Assembly: GCA_016937945.1 (NCBI GenBank) | Contig: JAFGVP010000013.1 | Span: forward strand, 1-64,000 | Source: Pontiellaceae bacterium | GTDB lineage: Bacteria > Verrucomicrobiota > Kiritimatiellia > Kiritimatiellales > Pontiellaceae | DNA: 64,000 nucleotides | Reading direction: 5' to 3' | Part shown: positions 54,085-61,670 of the stretch, in pieces | Numbering within the stretch: the first letter of the stretch is position 1 | Layout: the number at the start of each line of letters is the position of its first letter | The notes under the pieces: model-generated | Databases searched by the model: none | Told to the model about the DNA's origin: nothing | The model's input: the letters and a program-made list of their open reading frames with translations, nothing else | Program-made: the position numbers and the translations under genes

Positions 54085-54938
54085 TTTTGCAGTACTGCCA
54101 TGATGTAGTGATGTTCCAGAGGCGCTGTTTGTTCGATAAGATAGCTTTCAAAACAGTCGGCGACTGCTGGATCATCCTGAAGGGGAAGCATGGCATCGAA
54201 GCCGGCGAGAATGCCGGTGGTCAGCAACCAGTCGAGCGAAGCATCCGATGCATCGCATATGGAAATCCGTCCTTCATGACTCCATTCAGTTGTCAGGCCG
54301 GCGGCTCGCGCCTGTTGTTCCAGCTGATTCCATGTGCGGGGGAAGCGCGGAAAACTGAGTGCGCAGAGTTTTCCGGGATGGTGCTGCATGGTTTTACGGA
54401 AGGCGATGTAGATCGGTCGCAGGGTATCCATCAGATTGACCACGAAAGCAAAACGACCTCCGGCCTGCAGCACTCGCGACGCCTCGCGAAGGATTTCTGC
54501 GGGTTTTGAATAGCCGATGGCCCACGCAGACACAATAAGCTCGGCCTGAGCGCCCGGCTGCTGCCTGAGAAAATCCAGCATGTCTCCCCGTACGAATACC
54601 ACGGAGCCGGATTTTACCGCATTCCGGGCCGCATCCAGCATGCCCTGCGAGATATCCTGCGCGGTAATGGATGTCTGCGGATATCGGGCGCACAGCCATC
54701 GCGTGGTTTCGCCGGTGCCGCATCCGAGATCGAAAACGGTTCCGGATACGGTGTCCGGCAGTCTCTCCATTAATCGATGCGTGATGGGGCGCAAATGCTC
54801 AAGCCAGGATTGCTCATAGTTGCCGGAAAGCCGGTCATAACTGCGCTCGACATCCCCGCCGTCAATCCACCGGTTGGTTAGAGCGAGCTTCGCAACCCGC
54901 AGGTTCAGCCGCAGGCAATCGCTGTATTTCCGGTGCAT
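54081..54938 (-). CDS. Class I SAM-dependent methyltransferase
   Basis: A 285-residue enzyme. I start it at ATG 54938 (MHRKYSDCLRLNLRVAKLAL), whose first base is also the first base of the TGA ending the tiny peptide gene (TGATG), a typical coupling signal; the longer frame to 55013 would merely overlap that peptide. Rossmann motifs are GTVFDLGCGTGETTRW (motif I), ITAQDISQGMLDAAR, VVFVRGDMLDFLRQQ and LIVSAWAIGY, then the RVLQAGGRFAFVV strand. It resembles the UbiE-like group of small-molecule methyltransferases. No membrane segment is seen. The stop overlaps the radical SAM start by 4 bases. Confidence 0.9.
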   Translation of the reverse strand: MHRKYSDCLRLNLRVAKLALTNRWIDGGDVERSYDRLSGNYEQSWLEHLRPITHRLMERLPDTVSGTVFDLGCGTGETTRWLCARYPQTSITAQDISQGMLDAARNAVKSGSVVFVRGDMLDFLRQQPGAQAELIVSAWAIGYSKPAEILREASRVLQAGGRFAFVVNLMDTLRPIYIAFRKTMQHHPGKLCALSFPRFPRTWNQLEQQARAAGLTTEWSHEGRISICDASDASLDWLLTTGILAGFDAMLPLQDDPAVADCFESYLIEQTAPLEHHYIMAVLQK

Positions 54939-55006
54939 CAGATCGGACCGCATCCGCTGAGCAATATAAGCATTAAAAGCATTGCAATGGCACAGAACTT
55001 CATCAT
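54938..55006 (-). CDS. 22-residue lipoprotein-like peptide, first gene of radical SAM unit
   Basis: A 22-codon frame from ATG 55006 (an ATG-ATG pair) with a near-perfect ribosome site GGGAGG six bases upstream, the best of the whole unit. The peptide reads MMKFCAIAM, then LLMLILLSGCGPI: a short start, a hydrophobic core and a lipobox LLSGC. If processed as a lipoprotein it would leave only a lipid-bearing Cys-Gly-Pro-Ile. It ends TGATG, sharing one base with the methyltransferase start. Possible roles are a lipopeptide substrate, a pheromone-like signal fragment or simply a leader peptide; the sequence does not decide. Confidence 0.65.
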   Translation of the reverse strand: MMKFCAIAMLLMLILLSGCGPI

Positions 55007-55028
55007 GACACACCTCCCGTTTAACTGT

Positions 55029-55047
55029 TCCCTATCACTGATAGTCT
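55029..55047 (-). promoter_or_regulatory. tetO-like operator
   Basis: TCCCTATCACTGATAGTCT matches 15 of 19 bases of the classical tet operator TCCCTATCAGTGATAGAGA. The core CTATCA-C-TGATAG (55032-55044) is an exact palindrome, and the right half overlaps a second one, GATAG-T-CTATC. It lies 11 bases upstream of the ribosome site of the radical SAM unit, where a bound TetR-family repressor would block transcription. No TetR gene is seen in the window. Confidence 0.55.
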
Positions 55048-55116
55048 ATCGCCTTGGCGAGGGAAGGAAAGTGTAAATCTTTGGGGCGTTTGTGGATGGA
55101 TGCTGTTGCGCGATGA

Positions 55117-55476
55117 TTATTCTCTGCTTCGACACCGCCGGATGGCTTTATCAAGTTCATGCTGGCAAGGTGCGTGGTCATGATCGCACTCGCCGCCGGT
55201 ATAATATGCTTCAAGAGTGGGGAGAGCACGTGAATCGCGCATTTGTCCGATGACCCATATGACATGGTTCCGATCTGTCTGGGAATGTGTATCGGAATCA
55301 AGGTAGGCCAGTAACGAATCCAGATCATTATCAGGGAAAGGGTGTGCGGTTTGGGCGGTGGCTATCCATTTTCTGCAGGAGACCTTGATTCTGAGCTTGA
55401 TCGCGCCAGCCGTGCAGGCCAGTCCGGCCACGAGTACAAGCATGGCGATCCCGAACACTCTGGATGCGGATTTCAT
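55117..55476 (-). CDS. Small exported or anchored protein of unknown function
   Basis: A 119-residue protein. MKSASRVFGIAMLVLVAGLA gives a signal peptide or single anchor. The rest (HPFPDNDLDSLLAYLDSD, NHVIWVIGQMRDSRALPTLE) looks like one or two HEAT-type helical repeats, the pattern in which a 'shared fate' of neighbouring residues RDSRALPTL is typical. It ends with four Cys/His residues, YTGGECDHDHAPCQHELDK, which might bind metal. It is 107 bases upstream of the radical SAM unit on the same strand, with the tetO-like site between, so it is probably separate. Confidence 0.7.
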   Translation of the reverse strand: MKSASRVFGIAMLVLVAGLACTAGAIKLRIKVSCRKWIATAQTAHPFPDNDLDSLLAYLDSDTHSQTDRNHVIWVIGQMRDSRALPTLEAYYTGGECDHDHAPCQHELDKAIRRCRSRE

Positions 55477-55575
55477 AGCGATAACGATTTGATGCTAAGC
55501 GCCGCGGGGAGGCAATGTTAAAATGGCTTTTCATTCAGGTGGCTGGGGATTAGCTTGTATCTTCTTGGAGGTTGA

Positions 55576-56259
55576 ATGAAAAAAACGGTTTTGGTTACAG
55601 GAGCGACGCGCGGTATCGGGCGGGAGCTGGTGCGGCAGTTGACGGAGCTGGGTTTTTCGGTATTTGCCACCGGCCGCGATGAAGCATTGCTGGAATCCTT
55701 GAGGACGGAGACCGGTTGTTCCGGTGCGATTGCCGATTTAAGCGATCCGGCGCAGGTGATTGAGGTTTATCGACAGGCGGCTTCGGCGCTGGGTCAGGTG
55801 GATATCCTGATCAACAATGCCGGGCTGAATAACCGGAAGGCGCCGGTTTCGGAGATTAACCTGGCCGACTGGGAGCTTCAGTATGCCGTAAACGTGCGGG
55901 CGCCGATGCTGCTCAGCCGTGAGGCCATGCGGGAAATGGGGCCGCGCCGACGCGGACACATCGTTAATGTCGTCAGTACGATCGCGAAGACCTCGCAGCC
56001 GAACTATTCCATTTACTCCACCATGAAATATGGCTTCATGGGATTCACGAAGTGTCTGATCAAGGAGGCGCGCGAGGTAAACGTCAAGGTGACGGCGGTT
56101 TATCCCGGCGGCGTGGACACCGATTTCCGTGCGGAAGAGCGACCGGAGTATTTATCCGTCGAATCAGCGGCGCGGATGATCGTCCATTGCATTACAGCGC
56201 CGGACGATGTGGTGGTTCATGACATCACCTATCGTCCGATGGTGGAAAGCAATTTTTAA
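55576..56259 (+). CDS. SDR-family oxidoreductase
   Basis: A 227-residue short-chain dehydrogenase. The cofactor motif is VTGATRGIGRE (residues 7-17), followed by ADLSDP, ILINNAGLNNR and the catalytic pair Tyr147-x3-Lys151 (YSIYSTMKYGFMGF) with a Ser in NVVSTIAK. PGGVDTDF is the usual loop after the active site. The substrate is not clear from sequence; 3-oxoacyl reductase-like or sugar dehydrogenase roles are possible. GGAGG lies just before ATG 55576. It converges with the HEAT-like gene. Confidence 0.93.
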   Translation: MKKTVLVTGATRGIGRELVRQLTELGFSVFATGRDEALLESLRTETGCSGAIADLSDPAQVIEVYRQAASALGQVDILINNAGLNNRKAPVSEINLADWELQYAVNVRAPMLLSREAMREMGPRRRGHIVNVVSTIAKTSQPNYSIYSTMKYGFMGFTKCLIKEAREVNVKVTAVYPGGVDTDFRAEERPEYLSVESAARMIVHCITAPDDVVVHDITYRPMVESNF

Positions 56260-56276
56260 CCGGTCCGGCGCTTCGA

Positions 56277-57203
56277 CTATTTATTCAGTTCCTGAATCTG
56301 GATTTCCATCTGGGGGGTCAGCCACATTTCCTGCGAGATCGGGAACCGCGGATGTTTGGAAAAGGCTTTTTCTACCGCGAGGTAATCCTTGGTGATGTAG
56401 GTCTTCAGAAGAAGGGCGCAGTGATCTCCCGTCCCGGACGCGGCCAGTTCCGGGCTTTCCAGTCCGGCGTTCTTTAACTCTTTTTCCAGTTCCGATTTGA
56501 GGGCCTCGGCATCGCTTCCTTGAGCCATGAAGACAAACAGCTTGGGACGGCTGGACGGCATGGATAGATATTTTTCAGCATTTTTAGGGGGGGCTCCGAC
56601 AAGGTCTTCATAGACTTCAAAAATCGAAATCGGAGCTTCCTTTTCGAGTTTTCTGTCAAGGATCTCTTTAATGGCCTCTTTATCACCCTTCAGCGAATCA
56701 ATCAAACGATCATACAGTCCGACTTCGCGGGTGGATGCCGCTGCATCGATCAGCATGTTGAGCACCTTCGGGGACTTATTCGCGACGTGGGCCAGTCCGT
56801 AGTAAACCGCGCTGTAGCGAACGTCTGTTTCGGGGTCACTGGCCAGCTTCATCAGCAGCTTGACGGCCTCCGGATTCGGCGTTTCAAGGTTCTGAATAAA
56901 GTGTTTTCCCAGCAGGCGGGCGGTCACACTCCGTACCGGCAGAGCAGGATCATTTGCGCAGACCGTCAGTCCCGGAATAAAGGATTCATCGATCTCTCCT
57001 TCATATTTCCCCTGAGTAATCATGGATAACGAAAATAGTTTTAGATCCGGCGGTCCGCTAACGAGCATTTCCTGAATAGAGATTACTTTCGGCGCATTTT
57101 CGGTGTCAGGTCCCGTTGGCGGAGTGTTGGGCGGTACCGGGGTTTCTGAGTACACTGCGGTCGTAAGCAAGAGTGATGCGGTTAAAATAATTAGTTTGTT
57201 CAT
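56277..57203 (-). CDS. Secreted HEAT-like protein of unknown function
   Basis: A 308-residue protein. ATG 57203 (MNKLIILTASLLLTTAVYS) has GGAG upstream and gives a clear signal peptide; 19 codons upstream in the open frame are not used. A proline-rich stretch (ETPVPPNTPPTGPD) follows. The rest contains HEAT-like repeats (LPVRSVTARLLGKHFIQNL, NPEAVKLLMKLASDPETDVR). No enzyme motif is seen; it may be a structural or interaction protein. It is divergent from the Met-rich protein gene at 57461. Confidence 0.8.
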   Translation of the reverse strand: MNKLIILTASLLLTTAVYSETPVPPNTPPTGPDTENAPKVISIQEMLVSGPPDLKLFSLSMITQGKYEGEIDESFIPGLTVCANDPALPVRSVTARLLGKHFIQNLETPNPEAVKLLMKLASDPETDVRYSAVYYGLAHVANKSPKVLNMLIDAAASTREVGLYDRLIDSLKGDKEAIKEILDRKLEKEAPISIFEVYEDLVGAPPKNAEKYLSMPSSRPKLFVFMAQGSDAEALKSELEKELKNAGLESPELAASGTGDHCALLLKTYITKDYLAVEKAFSKHPRFPISQEMWLTPQMEIQIQELNK

Positions 57204-57376
57204 ACAATGATCTCCATTTTCAAGATGGACAAACGTAGGAAACAATTCATTCAAAAACAAGTACGATGTGGTGTTGCCGATATTCGGGCTGAAAGGATTC
57301 AGAATCTTGGTTAATTATTTTGCAAGCCGGGCGTGCCGGTGGAATATTCGAGAGCCTTGAATGGAGAATGTGCAAC

Positions 57377-57405
57377 TTGTTACAAACGAAAAAAGCATTT
57401 GTAAT
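57377..57405 (+). promoter_or_regulatory. Promoter of the Met-rich protein gene
   Basis: TTGTTA and TGTAAT separated by 17 bases, a near-consensus housekeeping pair. The likely start of transcription is about 45 bases before ATG 57461. Confidence 0.6.
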
Positions 57406-57460
57406 AGAGGCGGAAGCGGTCAGCTGATAGTCATGTGTTCAACCCAAGGAGGACAACAGA

Positions 57461-59167
57461 ATGAAAAGGGGAATTTATAAACAGGTCGCCGTAATGGTGG
57501 TGGCCGTTGCCGGAGTGGCTCAGGCCGCAGTGATTGAAAAGCCCGTGGGCGTTCCCGGAACGATGGTTTCGGTGACGGCATCGGATCTGCATGGATTGAT
57601 TGACGGAGTCGGCGCTGTGGCGGCTTCAGTTTCTCCCATGGCTAACGGGATGATGCTGAAAAATCTACTGGGAGCTCAGTTTAATGATCCGGGTCTTATG
57701 GCGGTTCCGGCAGGTAAAGGCCTGGCGGTTGTCATTGTGGACCAGACCAATTTTTTCGGTTTCGTGGAGCTTACCGAATCGCATGCCGCCGGATACTCTT
57801 CGATGCTTGAACAGAACGGACTCAAGACAAAGTATGTCGATGGCGTAATGGTTGTGGGCAAGGATGCCTCGCAGTTGGAAAAGGGCGTCGGCATGATTTC
57901 TTCTGTCAAATCATCGGTGCTGGCAAAACGGAGCCCGACCCTGCGTCTTTGTGCCGAGCCGGCGTGGGCGTATGAACAGAATAAACAGCAGGTTGACAGC
58001 ATGCTGCAGATGATTCCTATGATGATGGGCATGAACCTCCAGCAGGCTCCCGGAATGGATCCGGCGGCCCTCCAGGGAACGATGCGGATATTGGAAGGAG
58101 AAATTCGCGCCCTCGTTTCCATTGCAAAGCAGTGTGAGAAGGTTGAGATCGTTCTTGATCCGAGCAATGGCGCTCTGCGTATCAGCGAAACCCTCCTTCC
58201 CAAAGAAGGCAGCCGTATGGCGGCCCTGCTGAATGCCCCTAAAATGATTGCACCGAATCCCCGGGTTCAGGCGCGAATGCTCGGCGATGCCGCCATCGCC
58301 CTTGACGGAACCCTTTCCAATCCCGAAGCACTGACGACCTTCTTCTTTGAAGAGATCAAGGTGATTCTTGCGGAGATGGGCCTCGCCGCCGACTCGATGG
58401 ATGAGATGAACGCTGAAATGAAGAAATGGATGGATCTGTATGGCGGCTCATTCTGCGAGTCCATTGATCTCGGCGGGGAAAATTTTGTTTCCGTCAACTA
58501 TGCGATTGAGCTGAAAGAGGGCGCAAACCCGTTGGCTGCCTTCAAGTCCATGAGTGACGACATGGCGCCGTTCCTCGAACTCTATGAAGGACTCGGCATG
58601 CCGATGAAGATGGAATTCGTTGAAAATGCCCGCGAATACAAAGGGGTGAAGGTTCATCAGTTCAAGGTCAACCTTGATATGCCGGGAGACCAGATGGAAG
58701 CGGCTGCCATGATGAATATGAACCTCAGCAACATGGTCTACGACGTCGCTGTATGTGATAACCTGATGCTCTATTCCATGGGCGGCTCCGGTCTTGATGC
58801 CATGGTCGACCGTGTGAAGGATGCAGAATATACGGTAACTCCTCTTAAGGCTCGGACGGTTTATCCGGCAAACGGATTTTATTATAGCGATATTGATATC
58901 GGTAAATATATGGCCGGTATTTCAAAGGTCATGCCGGCCGATGCCGGAAATCCGCTGCCGCAGATTGCAGGTATGCTTCAGGGGGCTGAGCCGATTACCT
59001 CGGCCGGATTTACTGAAGACGGAATGATGATGTGGAGTGTCAATGTTCCGGGATCGCTGCTTGGGCGGGTCGGTCAGGCGGTCATGATGATGCAGATGCA
59101 GCAGATGAGCCAGCCCATGCCCGGCGCCATGCCGATGGAGGTGCCGTCGGCACTGCCGATGCCCTGA
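57461..59167 (+). CDS. Secreted methionine-rich protein of unknown function
   Basis: A 568-residue protein with a signal peptide (QVAVMVVAVAGVAQA) and a strong ribosome site (GGAGGA). It is remarkably rich in Met, with clusters QMIPMMMGMNL, PGDQMEAAAMMNMN and the tail AVMMMQMQQMSQPMPGAMPM. The chain is otherwise a mix of beta and helical segments without any recognised family. Such Met clusters can bind copper or silver, or just reflect flexible helix faces; sequence alone does not decide. It stands alone between its own promoter and a strong terminator and so is probably well expressed. Confidence 0.85.
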   Translation: MKRGIYKQVAVMVVAVAGVAQAAVIEKPVGVPGTMVSVTASDLHGLIDGVGAVAASVSPMANGMMLKNLLGAQFNDPGLMAVPAGKGLAVVIVDQTNFFGFVELTESHAAGYSSMLEQNGLKTKYVDGVMVVGKDASQLEKGVGMISSVKSSVLAKRSPTLRLCAEPAWAYEQNKQQVDSMLQMIPMMMGMNLQQAPGMDPAALQGTMRILEGEIRALVSIAKQCEKVEIVLDPSNGALRISETLLPKEGSRMAALLNAPKMIAPNPRVQARMLGDAAIALDGTLSNPEALTTFFFEEIKVILAEMGLAADSMDEMNAEMKKWMDLYGGSFCESIDLGGENFVSVNYAIELKEGANPLAAFKSMSDDMAPFLELYEGLGMPMKMEFVENAREYKGVKVHQFKVNLDMPGDQMEAAAMMNMNLSNMVYDVAVCDNLMLYSMGGSGLDAMVDRVKDAEYTVTPLKARTVYPANGFYYSDIDIGKYMAGISKVMPADAGNPLPQIAGMLQGAEPITSAGFTEDGMMMWSVNVPGSLLGRVGQAVMMMQMQQMSQPMPGAMPMEVPSALPMP

Positions 59168-59187
59168 TGCTGTCCTGTTGATCAGCC

Positions 59188-59227
59188 AAGGCCGGCTTCG
59201 GGGTTCTGCTCCGTCCGGCCTTTTTTT
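59188..59227 (+). terminator. Terminator of the Met-rich protein gene
   Basis: Stem AAGGCCGG / CCGGCCTT around a 19-base loop, followed by a run of T (59221-59227). Confidence 0.85.
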
Positions 59228-59257
59228 GTGCCATTGGATTTAATAAAGGAGGATGCA

Positions 59258-60043
59258 ATGAAATGTCATGAAGTTGATTATTCGATTATCGGAAATGACC
59301 TGCAGGTGGTCGAAGTGGAACTGGATCCGCGCGAAACCGTGATTGCCGAGGCCGGCGCCATGAACTGGATGGATGATAAGATTTCGTTTGAAGCTAAGAT
59401 GGGTGATGGATCGAATCCCGGCGAAGGCATGTTCGGAAAGCTGCTGGGCGCCGGAAAAAGAGCGCTGACAGGGGAAAGCCTTTTTATGACACATTTTACC
59501 AATGTGGGTGACGGGAAACGCCGGGTAGCCTTCGGGGCGCCGTATCCCGGAAAGATTGTTCCGCTGGATATGGCCGCCTGCGGCGGCGAAATCCTCTGCC
59601 AGAAGGATGCATTTCTTTGTGCGGCCTATGGGACTTCTGTTGGAATTGCCTTCAATAAACGGCTGGGAGCCGGTTTTTTCGGAGGGGAAGGGTTTATTCT
59701 GGAGCGTCTGCGCGGCGATGGCATGGCTTTTCTGCATGCCGGAGGCACCGTGGTGAAAAAGGAGCTGAACAATGAACTCGTCAAGATTGATACCGGCTGC
59801 ATTGTGGCCTTTACGCCGGGGATCGAATACAGCATTGAGCGCGTCGGATTGAAATCCATGTTCTTCGGAGGGGAAGGGCTCTTTCTTGCCACGTTGCGCG
59901 GCACCGGAACCATCTATCTGCAAAGCCTGCCGTTTTCCCGTCTGGCCGACCGGATTATCCAGCATGCTCCGAGCGCCGGAGGTCAGCGCAAGGGGGAAGG
60001 ATCGGTTCTTGGTATTGTAGGAGACCTGCTCGGTGGCGATTAA
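59258..60043 (+). CDS. AIM24 / TIGR00266-family protein
   Basis: A 261-residue protein from ATG 59258 ([20 protein letters not shown]), with AAAGGAGG upstream; ten codons before it are ignored. It shows the Gly-rich beta-helical repeat of the family ([56 protein letters not shown]) and the conserved [10 protein letters not shown] near the end. The family is widespread; the yeast relative AIM24 is mitochondrial, but the bacterial role is unknown. It has no signal peptide. A terminator follows directly. Confidence 0.93.
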   Translation: MKCHEVDYSIIGNDLQVVEVELDPRETVIAEAGAMNWMDDKISFEAKMGDGSNPGEGMFGKLLGAGKRALTGESLFMTHFTNVGDGKRRVAFGAPYPGKIVPLDMAACGGEILCQKDAFLCAAYGTSVGIAFNKRLGAGFFGGEGFILERLRGDGMAFLHAGGTVVKKELNNELVKIDTGCIVAFTPGIEYSIERVGLKSMFFGGEGLFLATLRGTGTIYLQSLPFSRLADRIIQHAPSAGGQRKGEGSVLGIVGDLLGGD

Positions 60044-60065
60044 TCTTTCCGGCACCGGATGACCC

Positions 60066-60097
60066 AATCTCCGCTGTTTTCAGCGGGGATTTTTTTT
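60066..60097. terminator. Terminator between converging genes
   Basis: Stem AATCTCCGCTG / CAGCGGGGATT (one G-T pair) with a TTTT loop, followed by a T run on the plus strand. It ends the AIM24-type gene; the minus-strand gene stop at 60096 overlaps its T run. Confidence 0.85.
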
Positions 60098-60365
60098 ATT
60101 GGGAAAACGAGAAGAGCGCGAAGCAGGATCCGATCAGCAGCAAAGGCGAAATGAGCAGCATACTGAGGACGCCGGCGCCGATCATTGGCCGGTGGGTGAC
60201 AAATGAAACAATGGCGCTGGTCAGCAATACCGCACCGCCGATAACCAACGGAGCGGGTGAACTCGCGGAAAATGTAAGGAAGATGCATAGAATGGCAATG
60301 GCGAGAGAGCAAACGAAGCCTAAGAGAAAATCGAGGCCGCGTCTGTTTTTCATATCATCACTCAT
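60096..60365 (-). CDS. Small membrane protein, last gene of radical SAM lipid unit
   Basis: An 89-residue protein (MSDDMKNRRGLDFLLGFVCS) with about three hydrophobic helices (LLGFVCSLAIAILCIFLTF, LVIGGAVLLTSAIVSF, LSMLLISPLLLIGSCFALF). No family recognised. Its start overlaps the end of the Lgt-like gene by 8 bases, so it is probably translated with it. It may be an accessory to the membrane enzyme upstream. Confidence 0.75.
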   Translation of the reverse strand: MSDDMKNRRGLDFLLGFVCSLAIAILCIFLTFSASSPAPLVIGGAVLLTSAIVSFVTHRPMIGAGVLSMLLISPLLLIGSCFALFSFSQ

Positions 60366-61092
60366 CGGTTTTCTCCTTTGATTGCATGAGTTTATTCTTT
60401 GCCAACAGGGTAAGCATTCCCGCGATACATATCCATTGAAATGTCGTCAATCCTGCCTGAATCGGATGGGTCCGCAGGAATTCCTCCAGAAAACGGAAGA
60501 CAAAATAGGCCATGAAATAACCGGTAAGCAGGCTACCCGGTGCCGCCGTTTTCCGGCGCAGCAGAAGAATGGTCAAGGCGCCGAAGCAAAAAAGCATTTC
60601 ATAGAGCTGGGTTGGGTGGCGTGCGATGCCGTCGCCAAAATCAATGCCCCATGGCAGGTTGGTCGGTTTTCCGAAACAGCATCCGCTGAGAAGGCATCCG
60701 ATCCGACCGATCGCCATGCCCAGCGCAATGGGGGCTGCGAGCCGGTTTCCGTAACGACCCTGAATCCCCAGCCGTTTTTTGATAAACAGTACCGCCAGCG
60801 TGCCGCCGACCAATCCGCCCACAATGGTTCGTCCTGCCAGTAGAGTTTCCCAGCTCACGCCGTGCCGGAGATTCAGCAGCAGGATCGGCAGTTTCGCCCC
60901 GATTACGCCGCCGATCAGGGCAGCAAGGGCAATCGGAAACAGCGGCCCGGACGGCTGGTCCCGTTTTCGTATTTCAATCATAAAGAGTCCGGCGCCCGCG
61001 GCAATGGCCAGCAGCATGAAAAGTGGATAGGCGGGGAATCCATCCGGGCAGAATCCCCAGCCATCCGGCGCCTGATGTGTCAGCTCCATCAT
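60358..61092 (-). CDS. Lgt-like diacylglyceryl transferase family protein
   Basis: A 244-residue protein with about seven hydrophobic segments. The signature GRIGCLLSGCCFGKPTNLPW, followed by RHPTQLYEM, belongs to the prolipoprotein diacylglyceryl transferase superfamily in its Cys-rich variant (the classical lgt motif has GRxGNF). Standard Lgt moves diacylglycerol from phosphatidylglycerol to the lipobox cysteine. The variant motif and its place in an operon with a Tes-like radical SAM enzyme and an ICMT-like methyltransferase make a paralogue acting on another lipid possible. The ATG overlaps the previous stop by 4 bases. Confidence 0.85.
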   Translation of the reverse strand: MMELTHQAPDGWGFCPDGFPAYPLFMLLAIAAGAGLFMIEIRKRDQPSGPLFPIALAALIGGVIGAKLPILLLNLRHGVSWETLLAGRTIVGGLVGGTLAVLFIKKRLGIQGRYGNRLAAPIALGMAIGRIGCLLSGCCFGKPTNLPWGIDFGDGIARHPTQLYEMLFCFGALTILLLRRKTAAPGSLLTGYFMAYFVFRFLEEFLRTHPIQAGLTTFQWICIAGMLTLLAKNKLMQSKEKTDE

Positions 61093-61670
61093 TTGGGTCG
61101 AGCTCCGATCCGGGGAAAGAAGCGGCCGATTTTATTCCGATAATTCAGATAAGCATCGCCGAAGGTGCGCGCCAGTTCTTTCTCTTCCAGATTGGATCGA
61201 TAAACCATGGCCGGAATAAAGATCAGTGCATTTTCGACGGCGGCCAGCGGGTTCAGGTAGGCGAGGGCTGCCCCGAAAAACATCCAGATGATGGAGGCAT
61301 AAAGCGGGTGCCGGACGATGCGGTAGGGGCCGTCGGTGACGAGCTGCTGGTCGTCGTAGATTCGTACATGGTCGGCCCAGTTGGTTTTGAGAAAAATACG
61401 CCCCCATATATTAAAGGCCGCACCGAACAGCATGAGTCCGAGCCCGGCTGATCGTACAAAGATCCATTGATCTGTATTCATCGCGCTCCATCGAAACCGG
61501 ATGGTCAGGTAGAGCAGGAGAAAGAACGCTGTCATGCTGGCCGTTGCCACCGGGCTGCGCCGTTCCCTGAACGAGCGTGACTTCCCGGTATTCAGGAAAT
61601 TGAATGCGATGGCCGCCAGCATAGCCAGCACGCACAGGGATGTAACGGCGTCTGCAATCAGATTAAACAC
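61089..61670 (-). CDS. ICMT-like membrane methyltransferase
   Basis: A 193-residue membrane protein. I place its start at GTG 61670, where AGGGA lies seven bases upstream and the reading frame overlaps the end of the radical SAM gene by 8 bases; the frame continues upstream to 61745 but only across the neighbour. Five hydrophobic stretches precede the motif DGPYRIVRHPLYASI, the signature of the isoprenylcysteine carboxyl methyltransferase / phospholipid methyltransferase group, which uses S-adenosylmethionine. The C-terminal EEKELARTFGDAYLNYRNKI block is also typical. Bacterial members methylate lipids or unknown targets; the substrate is not known here. Confidence 0.85.
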   Translation of the reverse strand: MFNLIADAVTSLCVLAMLAAIAFNFLNTGKSRSFRERRSPVATASMTAFFLLLYLTIRFRWSAMNTDQWIFVRSAGLGLMLFGAAFNIWGRIFLKTNWADHVRIYDDQQLVTDGPYRIVRHPLYASIIWMFFGAALAYLNPLAAVENALIFIPAMVYRSNLEEKELARTFGDAYLNYRNKIGRFFPRIGARPK

